Below are positions 49,117 to 54,649 of a stretch of DNA of 54,649 bases, piece after piece. Each line of letters begins with the position of its first letter. Within the stretch, counting starts at the first letter, position 1. The DNA lies in assembly GCA_963590855.1 (NCBI GenBank), contig CAVAQT010000016.1:1-54649 (forward strand), in the 5' to 3' direction. Source of the stretch: Ruminococcus_C sp963590855. Its GTDB lineage: Bacteria > Bacillota > Clostridia > Oscillospirales > Ruminococcaceae. The notes beneath the pieces are model-generated. The model saw only the letters and a program-made list of their open reading frames with translations, was not told the DNA's origin and did not search any database. A program made the position numbers and the translations under genes.

Positions 49117-49659
49117 ATGGCAGAATTAAAGGGAACACAGACAGAAAAGAATCTGCTGGCGGCATTCGCCGGGGAGTCGCAGGCGTTCACCAAGTATAAC
49201 TACTACGCTTCTAAGGCGAAAAAAGACGGCTATGTGCAGATCGGAAAGCTGTTTGAAGAGACAGCAAACAACGAAAAGGAACACGCAAAGATCTGGTTCA
49301 AGCTGCTGCACGGCGGTCAGATGCCGGGAACTACAGAGAATCTGAAAGATGCGGCAGCAGGTGAAAATTACGAGTGGACGGACATGTATGCTGAGTTTGC
49401 GGAGCAGGCGAAGGCAGAGGGCTTCACACAGATTGCGGCGCTGTTTGAGGCAGTGGGCGCGATTGAAAAGGAACACGAAGCACGTTATCGCAAGCTTCTC
49501 GCCAATATTGAAGGAGACTGCGTATTCTCCAAAGACGGTGATGTCATCTGGGAATGCGCCAACTGCGGTCACATTGTGATCGGCAAAAAGGCACCGGAAG
49601 TCTGTCCGGTTTGTCAGCATCCGCAGTCCTATTTCCAGGTAAAAGCGGAAAATTATTGA
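49117..49659 (+). CDS. rbr: Rubrerythrin
   Basis: A non-haem diiron peroxidase that protects anaerobes from hydrogen peroxide. The four-helix domain carries two iron-ligand sets: AGESQAFTKYNYYA with NNEKEHAKIW, and EQAKAEGFTQIAALFEAVGAIE-type helix ending KEHEARY. The C-terminal rubredoxin domain has ECANCGHI and VCPVCQHP. At 180 aa it is typical. GGAGG precedes the ATG. It is in one unit with the Fur/PerR-like regulator. Confidence 0.96.
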   Translation: MAELKGTQTEKNLLAAFAGESQAFTKYNYYASKAKKDGYVQIGKLFEETANNEKEHAKIWFKLLHGGQMPGTTENLKDAAAGENYEWTDMYAEFAEQAKAEGFTQIAALFEAVGAIEKEHEARYRKLLANIEGDCVFSKDGDVIWECANCGHIVIGKKAPEVCPVCQHPQSYFQVKAENY

Positions 49660-49679
49660 GTGACAGGAAACAAAACGAT

Positions 49680-49706
49680 CCTCTGAAAGGCGCTGCTTTT
49701 CAGGGG
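49680..49706 (+). terminator. Possible terminator after rubrerythrin
   Basis: CCTCTGAAA pairs with TTTCAGGGG (one G-T) about 20 bases after the stop. The T-run is poor, so read-through into the CLC gene is possible. Confidence 0.5.
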
Positions 49707-49730
49707 ATTCTGTTTGTGGGGAGGAATGGT

Positions 49731-51023
49731 ATGCGTTCCGGAGAACGATTTTTCACGCGTTGGAAAGGGCGTGTGATACATAGTGGGATCCATGTGCTGT
49801 CTCATTTGCGGTTATTGCTGCGGTGGGTGTTTTATTCCGTACTCATGGGCGTTTTGGTCGGACTGATCGGCATCGCCTTTGTGTATGCCATTCAGTGGGC
49901 AACAGCGTTCCGTCTGGGACATTGGTGGGTCATTGGCTTGCTGCCGGCCGGCGGTCTGCTGATCGTCTGGCTGTATAAAGTCAGCCATGACCAGAACGAT
50001 AAGGGAACGAATATGGTGCTTGCGTCTCTGCGGTCGGAGACAGAACTTCCGGTGCAGATGGCGCCGCTGATTTTTATTTCCACGGTAGTGACGCACTTCT
50101 GCGGCGGAAGCGCCGGCAGAGAGGGCGCTGCCTTGCAGTTGGGCGGCAGTGTCGGCAGTGTTTTAGGACGGCTGTTTCGACTGGCAGAACGGGATAAGCA
50201 GGTATTGATGCTCTGCGGTATGTCTGCGGCGTTTTCTGCGATTTTCCGCACGCCGATCGCCGCTCCGGTATTTGCCATGGAGGTGGTTTGCGTAGGCGCA
50301 ATGCGTTATGCAGCGCTTGTGCCCTGTACCGTTGCGTCGCTGACAGCATCCTGGCTGGCCGGCAGGTGCGGCATTCCTTTGGCAAAGTATTCCCTCGGAG
50401 AGATCCCGGCGTTTCAGGTCGTTCCGGCGCTGAAAATTTTGCTGCTGGGCGTCTGCTGCGCGGCAGTGAGCATTTTGTTTTGCGTGATGCTTCACCAGAC
50501 CGAGCATCTGTTGAAACAGCGCTGTAAAAATCCCTATGTGCGCATTTTGCTTGCCAGCGGCATTCTGTGGGTGCTGGCACTTTTGGTGCGGAATCAGGAT
50601 TATCTGGGTATCGGCGGCGATGTGATGCGCCGCGCAGTTGCCGGAGAAGTGGTCTGGTACGCTTTTTTGGCAAAGATGATCTTTACCGCAGTGACACTGG
50701 GAGGCGGTTTTAAGGGCGGCGAGATCGTGCCGTCGTTCTTTATCGGCGCAACCTTCGGATGTCTCTTTGGGCATCTCCTGGGGTTGTCTCCGTCGCTGTG
50801 TGCGGCTGTGGGCATGGCTGCACTGTTCTGCGGCGTGACCAACTGTCCGCTTGCCTCTATGATGATCGCGGCGGAGTTGTTCGGTATGGCTGGCGCGCCG
50901 TATTATCTCCTTGCCATTGCGGTGAGCTATCTGCTGTCCGGTTATTATGGACTGTATGGAGAACAGACGTTTTTGTCCTCAAAGTTTACCGGCGGCTATG
51001 TCAGCCACAAGACACGTCAATGA
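49731..51023 (+). CDS. CLC family anion channel/antiporter
   Basis: A 430-aa integral membrane protein of the CLC family. The gating-glutamate motif is GGSAGREGAALQLGG, and the later GGGFKGGEIVPSFFIGATFG matches the G-x-F-x-P anion-binding loop. In place of the usual GSGIP anion motif it has KGTNMVLAS, with Thr at the serine position. A departure at this position is characteristic of the fluoride-exporting CLC-F branch, so fluoride/proton exchange is possible; I do not see a fluoride riboswitch. GGGGAGG precedes the ATG at 49731. The frame's upstream extension overlaps rubrerythrin and is not used. Confidence 0.9.
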   Translation: MRSGERFFTRWKGRVIHSGIHVLSHLRLLLRWVFYSVLMGVLVGLIGIAFVYAIQWATAFRLGHWWVIGLLPAGGLLIVWLYKVSHDQNDKGTNMVLASLRSETELPVQMAPLIFISTVVTHFCGGSAGREGAALQLGGSVGSVLGRLFRLAERDKQVLMLCGMSAAFSAIFRTPIAAPVFAMEVVCVGAMRYAALVPCTVASLTASWLAGRCGIPLAKYSLGEIPAFQVVPALKILLLGVCCAAVSILFCVMLHQTEHLLKQRCKNPYVRILLASGILWVLALLVRNQDYLGIGGDVMRRAVAGEVVWYAFLAKMIFTAVTLGGGFKGGEIVPSFFIGATFGCLFGHLLGLSPSLCAAVGMAALFCGVTNCPLASMMIAAELFGMAGAPYYLLAIAVSYLLSGYYGLYGEQTFLSSKFTGGYVSHKTRQ

Positions 51024-51042
51024 AAGAAGCTGTGATGCAAAC

Positions 51043-51930
51043 ATGAAAAAAATATCGTTATCCAATCGGCAAAAAGGCATGATCAGTATCATCCTCTCGG
51101 CATTTTGTTTTGCCTGGATGAATGCATTTGTGCGGTTGTCCGGTGATTTGCCGTTTATTGAAAAGAGCTTTTTCCGGAACTTTGTAGCGCTGTTGCTGGC
51201 GCTTGTGATGCTGCTGCGGGAACGCGGCGGCCCGCGGTCATTTCTGCCACAGAAGGGAACGCTTCCGTTTCTGCTGATTCGTGCCGCTGCCGGAACATTG
51301 GGGATTCTGTGCAATTTTTACGCCATCGATCATCTGGCACTGTCAGATGCGTCCATTCTCAATAAGATGTCTCCTTTTTTCGCCATTCTCTGTTCCTGGC
51401 TGTTTCTCCGGGAAAAGCTGAACTGGAAGCAGGGGCTGATCGTGCTGGGTGCATTTGTCGGTGCGCTCTGTGTCATCAAGCCTAGTTTTGCCAATGCAGA
51501 TCTCTTCCCGTCTCTGATCGGATTGCTGGGCGGTTTTGGCGCAGGCGTGGCGTATACCATGGTGCGCCGTCTGGGACAGCTGGGAGAAAACAAAGCGTAT
51601 ATTGTCTTTTTCTTTTCCGCTTTTTCCTGCATTGTCACACTGCCGTACCTGATATTTGCCTTTGAGCCTATGACATGGGGACAGCTGTTGTGCCTGGTGA
51701 TGGCAGGCGTTTCGGCGGCAGGCGGACAGTTCGGCGTGACCTCTGCGTATTGCTATGCGCCGGCGAAGGAAATCTCTGTCTATGATTATACTCAGATCAT
51801 TTTTGCAGCCGGCCTGGGATTTCTGCTGTTTGCGCAGATTCCGGATTGGCTGAGCATTCTGGGCTATTGTATCATTATCGCTATGGCAGTAGCCATGTTT
51901 TTCTATAACAAGGAATCAGACAAAAAGTAA
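51043..51930 (+). CDS. EamA/DMT family transporter
   Basis: A ten-helix membrane protein of the drug/metabolite transporter superfamily, made from two EamA repeats. The first repeat ends with YAIDHLALSDASILNKMSP and FLREKLNWKQGLIVLGAFVGA, the typical end-of-repeat segments. The second ends with YCYAPAKEISVYDYTQIIF and the last helix FLLFAQIPDWLSILGYCIIIAM in two pieces. The substrate is unknown. It starts 19 bases after the CLC stop with only a weak ribosome binding site, so it is probably translated in coupling with the upstream gene. Confidence 0.92.
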   Translation: MKKISLSNRQKGMISIILSAFCFAWMNAFVRLSGDLPFIEKSFFRNFVALLLALVMLLRERGGPRSFLPQKGTLPFLLIRAAAGTLGILCNFYAIDHLALSDASILNKMSPFFAILCSWLFLREKLNWKQGLIVLGAFVGALCVIKPSFANADLFPSLIGLLGGFGAGVAYTMVRRLGQLGENKAYIVFFFSAFSCIVTLPYLIFAFEPMTWGQLLCLVMAGVSAAGGQFGVTSAYCYAPAKEISVYDYTQIIFAAGLGFLLFAQIPDWLSILGYCIIIAMAVAMFFYNKESDKK

Positions 51931-51969
51931 AAAAACGGAGACCTCCCGCTGCGGAAGTCTCCGTTTTTT
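51931..51969. terminator. Bidirectional terminator between EamA and SDR genes
   Basis: AAAAACGGAGAC pairs with GTCTCCGTTTTT, directly after the EamA stop codon and just beyond the convergent SDR gene. Confidence 0.9.
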
Positions 51970-51986
51970 CCTATGATATGCTGCTC

Positions 51987-52745
51987 TTACTTTTCGTTTT
52001 GCTTGGCGGCCTGGACGTGGTATAGAATGCGGGAAAGCAGCTTTTCCGGCACAAGCCGGGATGCTGCAACGCCGGCACGCATGAGCATGCCTGGGATAAT
52101 CAGCAGCTTTCCGGTGAGAACACCCAATACCGCTTCCTTTGCCACAGCTTCCGGCGTCAGTGCCTTTACCCGGAACTGTACGCCGGCGCGGTCATTGAAT
52201 CCGGTGTCTACCGGGCCAGGACAGAGAATGCTGATGGTGACGCGGCTCTTTTCGCGGCGCAATTCCTCGGCGATCGCCAGGGAAAGGCGTACCACATAGT
52301 TCTTGGAGGCATAATAGGAAGAGAAGAGCGGCCCTGTCAAAAATCCGGCGCTAGATGCCACATTGAGGATCCTGCCACTGTTTCGCTTTTTGAAATCTCG
52401 CAGAAACAGTTTTGTCAGAATGTGCAGTGCGCGGACATTGACTTGAAGCAGTTCCAATTCTTCCTGGAGTGCCGTTTCCGTAAACTTGCCGAATACGCCG
52501 AATCCGGCATTGTTCACCAGAATATCCACATGCTTTTTTCTGCAAAATTCGTATAGAGTGAACGGTGCCTGGTTCTCTGCCAGATCCAGAGCAATGATCT
52601 CTGTGGAGACCGGAAGCGTCTCCTGCATCCGGCGCAGTTCAGCTTCATTGCGCCCGGTCAGAATGAGGGAGATCCCTCGCTTTGCCATTTCTTCTGCAAT
52701 GGCCTTTCCGATACCGGAGGTCGCGCCCGTAATCAGTGCTTTCAT
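51987..52745 (-). CDS. Short-chain dehydrogenase/reductase
   Basis: A classical SDR of 252 aa. The NAD(P) loop is ALITGATSGIGKAIAEEMAKRG; ILTGRNE with Arg suggests NADP. It has the NNAG motif (DILVNNAGFG), and the catalytic Ser-Tyr-Lys: VASSAGF and SSYYASKNYV. The C-terminal LCPGPVDTGF is typical of DltE/YqjQ-like short SDRs. The substrate is unknown. AAAGGGG precedes the ATG at 52745. A single-gene unit with own promoter. Confidence 0.93.
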   Translation of the reverse strand: MKALITGATSGIGKAIAEEMAKRGISLILTGRNEAELRRMQETLPVSTEIIALDLAENQAPFTLYEFCRKKHVDILVNNAGFGVFGKFTETALQEELELLQVNVRALHILTKLFLRDFKKRNSGRILNVASSAGFLTGPLFSSYYASKNYVVRLSLAIAEELRREKSRVTISILCPGPVDTGFNDRAGVQFRVKALTPEAVAKEAVLGVLTGKLLIIPGMLMRAGVAASRLVPEKLLSRILYHVQAAKQNEK

Positions 52746-52788
52746 TTGAAAAACCCCTTTCTGGTATATGTGAGTCATGTTCCTTTTT

Positions 52789-52817
52789 ACTATATCACAA
52801 AAGCAGGTCGAAATCAA
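52789..52817 (-). promoter_or_regulatory. Promoter for the SDR gene
   Basis: TTGATT (52812-52817) and TATAGT (52789-52794) on the minus strand with a 17-base spacer. Confidence 0.6.
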
Positions 52818-52865
52818 TTGAAAATCAAAGTTTTCTGAAAAACGAAAAAAAATTTCGTGAAAGTA

Positions 52866-52894
52866 TGGACTTATGCAAAAAAATATAGTATAAT
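52866..52894 (+). promoter_or_regulatory. Promoter for the PrsA-like gene
   Basis: TGGACT (52866-52871) and TATAAT (52889-52894) with a 17-base spacer, about 95 bases before the ATG. Confidence 0.65.
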
Positions 52895-52990
52895 AAAAAC
52901 GTATTGGATTGCGGCAGGCGCTTTTGCACCGGATTCGCCTTTGGCGGTACAGCCGCAAGACTGTTTTATTTTTTCGGAGGTATCAAAACT

Positions 52991-54391
52991 ATGTTCAGAT
53001 GGAAAAAGGCTGCTGCAATCGCGGCGGCGGCAGCAATGACAGTTGCCGGAGCAGGCTGCACAGTTGGCAGCGGCACCGCGTATGCAATGACAATCGACGG
53101 TGAAAAGGTAGATGCAGGTATCTATATCTATTATGCGTATCAGTCTTACATGGAACTGACACAGGATCTGCAGTCGCAGAATTCAGAACTGGATGTCAAT
53201 GATGATAAAGTCGTCAAGGAACAGAAAATGGATGGTGTCAGCGCAGAAGAATGGATCAAGAATAAGGCACTGGAATACTGCCAGGACTATGTGGCATTTA
53301 ACAAGCAGTTCGATGAGCTTGGACTGTCCCTGGAGGAAAAGGACAAGACCGACATCAACAGCACCATGGACAACTTCTGGGATAAGAACGGCGAGACCTA
53401 TGAGAAAAATGGAATTTCCAAAAATTCCGTCAAGAGTGTGCTGGAGAGCATCTACAAGTCCAATGAGCTTTTCCTGTATTACTATGATGCAGGCGGCGCA
53501 GAGGGCGTAACTGAGGACGAACTGAAAGAATACTATGTGGACAACAATGCCCGTGTGCGCTATCTGAAGTTTGATTTGAAAGATGGCAATGGTGATGCAC
53601 TGGATGATGCCGGCAAGAAGGATATGAAGGCGAAGGTAGAGGACTATCTGAGCCAGATCAAGGCGAAGTCGGATGAGGATGCAATGGAAGAAGAGATGGA
53701 TGCCGTACAGAGCGACTATAATGCTTATGTGACATCGATTTCCGAAGAGGCAGCAGCTGAAACTGCAACTTCTGCGACAGATGCAGACGGCAACGAGATT
53801 CCTGCAACAACGACAGAAGCGACTACCACAACAACAGAAGAAACTACAACCACTACAACGGTTGCAGAAGACAGTGCAGAGACTACTGCAACTGCCGGAG
53901 ATGAGAGTGCAGCAGATACCACAGCAGCAGAGGACAGCGCTGCGGATGAAACGACGACGACTGCCGCAGAATACAGCAGCGAAGACAGCTCTGCTGAAAC
54001 TACAACTACGACATCTCCCTATGCAAGTGAAAATGTTATTGCCAAGGTGACCACAGATAAGGACACTAAGGAAGAGGACATCACCTATACACCGTCTGAA
54101 AAGGTGTATAACTATATCTTCAACGATGCGAAACAGGGCGTTCCGGATATCGTAGAGGATGATGATGCCTACTATATCGTTTTGCGTCGGGATATTACAG
54201 AGCGTATGACGGAAGATGATCTCTGGACAGAGAATCAGCGTCAGTCGGTGGCATCACAGAAATATGGCGATGACTTTAAGGCAAAGGAAGAGGACTGGAG
54301 AAATGCACAGAAGGTCGAGAAGAATGACAGTGCTATCAAGCGTTATGATGCATTCAAGATCGACATGGACAGCAGCAGTGCTTCTAACTAA
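52991..54391 (+). CDS. PrsA/SurA-like lipoprotein with Thr-rich insert
   Basis: A 466-aa exported lipoprotein: the signal sequence ends VAGAGCTVG with Cys23 as lipidation site. The N-terminal half is helical and resembles the chaperone domain of PrsA/SurA foldases (VDAGIYIYYAYQSYM, KALEYCQDYVAFNKQFDELG). A parvulin-like start (VTEDELKEYYVDNNARVRYLK) is interrupted by a Thr/Ala/Glu/Ser-rich low-complexity stretch of roughly 90 residues and then resumes with VYNYIFNDAKQGVPDIVEDDDAYYIVLRRDI (in pieces), which matches the end of a parvulin domain. The catalytic centre of a normal parvulin is not visible, so it may be a chaperone without isomerase activity. GGAGG precedes the ATG. Confidence 0.8.
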   Translation: MFRWKKAAAIAAAAAMTVAGAGCTVGSGTAYAMTIDGEKVDAGIYIYYAYQSYMELTQDLQSQNSELDVNDDKVVKEQKMDGVSAEEWIKNKALEYCQDYVAFNKQFDELGLSLEEKDKTDINSTMDNFWDKNGETYEKNGISKNSVKSVLESIYKSNELFLYYYDAGGAEGVTEDELKEYYVDNNARVRYLKFDLKDGNGDALDDAGKKDMKAKVEDYLSQIKAKSDEDAMEEEMDAVQSDYNAYVTSISEEAAAETATSATDADGNEIPATTTEATTTTTEETTTTTTVAEDSAETTATAGDESAADTTAAEDSAADETTTTAAEYSSEDSSAETTTTTSPYASENVIAKVTTDKDTKEEDITYTPSEKVYNYIFNDAKQGVPDIVEDDDAYYIVLRRDITERMTEDDLWTENQRQSVASQKYGDDFKAKEEDWRNAQKVEKNDSAIKRYDAFKIDMDSSSASN

Positions 54392-54418
54392 GGGCAGAGA
54401 AATCGAATAATACAGTTA

Positions 54419-54455
54419 AGCGTCCTTGACAGCGTGATGTCAAGGACGCTTTTTG
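54419..54455 (+). terminator. Terminator after the PrsA-like gene
   Basis: AGCGTCCTTGACA pairs with TGTCAAGGACGCT and is followed by TTTTTG. Confidence 0.9.
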
Positions 54456-54518
54456 TATTTAAATAGCAAATTGTGCAGAACCGACAAGAAAAAGAGGATA
54501 TCGTTCACAAAAATATAC

Positions 54519-54547
54519 TTGACAAAAGGTAAATAACATGATATAAT
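54519..54547 (+). promoter_or_regulatory. Strong promoter at the window end
   Basis: Perfect TTGACA (54519-54524), 17 bases, TATAAT (54542-54547), directed out of the window. Confidence 0.8.
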
Positions 54548-54550
54548 AAT

Positions 54551-54649
54551 AAAGCTGTCGCACGAGAGCGGGAGTCGAGGGAAAAAGGAATAACGGGAAG
54601 CTTGAAACGGATCGGGAGATCGACAGTGTAGAGCGGAAGTTGTTCAAGA
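54551..54649 (+). other. Purine-rich leader or RNA of unknown type, truncated
   Basis: The sequence directly after the promoter has no start codon with a convincing site. CTGTCG (54555-54560) can pair with CGACAG (54621-54626), enclosing a purine-rich region. It could be a structured 5' leader or a small RNA; I do not recognise a known family, and it runs off the window. Confidence 0.4.

Noticed and set aside
49660..49730. Fluoride riboswitch before the CLC gene
   Set aside because: I looked for the crcB-motif core and did not find it; only a simple hairpin is present.

Overview
The window looks like an ordinary chromosomal stretch of a fibre-degrading Gram-positive gut anaerobe of the Ruminococcus / Oscillospiraceae type. 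The indications are a GH9-CBM3c-dockerin cellulase, a second dockerin protein with cohesin-like modules, Thr-rich linkers, a glgB-glgC-glgD-glgA glycogen operon with the Firmicutes-type GlgD subunit, spoIIE, class B sortases, rubrerythrin with a Fur-family regulator, and clean TTGACA-N17-TATAAT promoters. Ruminococcus champanellensis or a close relative would fit, but the species is a guess. I see no phage, insertion sequence, integrase, CRISPR array or rRNA.

Layout: 1-8.2 kb holds a truncated FG-GAP-like protein, a C_GCAxxG_C_C protein, divergent polyphosphate genes (ppk1, ppx), the cellulosomal GH9 enzyme and a TrpR-like YerC regulator. 8.5-15.8 kb holds an AmtB-PII fusion with a structured leader, an Mrp/NBP35 ATPase, NAD(P)H-hydrate epimerase, xylulokinase, a TSCPD protein, a cytidine deaminase and a DUF4303-like protein. 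15.8-21.9 kb is the glycogen operon on the minus strand. 22-29.4 kb holds spoIIE, the cohesin-like/dockerin protein, and a modD-mtnN-lysR operon. 29.6-33.2 kb holds a small membrane-anchored protein, a uridine-kinase-like gene, a CPBP protease and four tRNA-Leu(CAG) genes in tandem.

33.3-40.6 kb is a plus-strand run: cysteine desulfurase and ThiI (4-thiouridine), PncC, two class B sortases, a SpoIID-like protein whose motifs are in permuted order, and a zinc-ribbon protein. 40.6-45.4 kb holds KtrB-KtrA potassium uptake with a 49-aa basic protein behind it, an orphan family 5 solute-binding lipoprotein and an HD-domain protein. 45.4-48.4 kb is a TPP riboswitch with terminator followed by thiE-thiD-thiC. 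48.5-54.4 kb holds a Fur/PerR-like regulator with rubrerythrin, a CLC antiporter, an EamA transporter, an SDR enzyme and a PrsA/SurA-like lipoprotein with a Thr-rich insert. The window ends just after a strong promoter driving an RNA leader I could not identify.

The genes group into three themes. Polysaccharide degradation and carbon storage: GH9, scaffoldin-like protein, xylulokinase, glycogen and polyphosphate. Nitrogen, sulfur and cofactor supply: AmtB-PII, NifS-ThiI, ThiE/D/C, NnrE, PncC. Envelope and sporulation functions: SpoIIE, SpoIID-like, sortases, foldase. The observations I would look at first are the permuted SpoIID-like protein, the double cohesin-like/dockerin protein, the amtB leader hairpin that begins almost at the predicted transcription start, and the tandemly amplified tRNA-Leu cluster.
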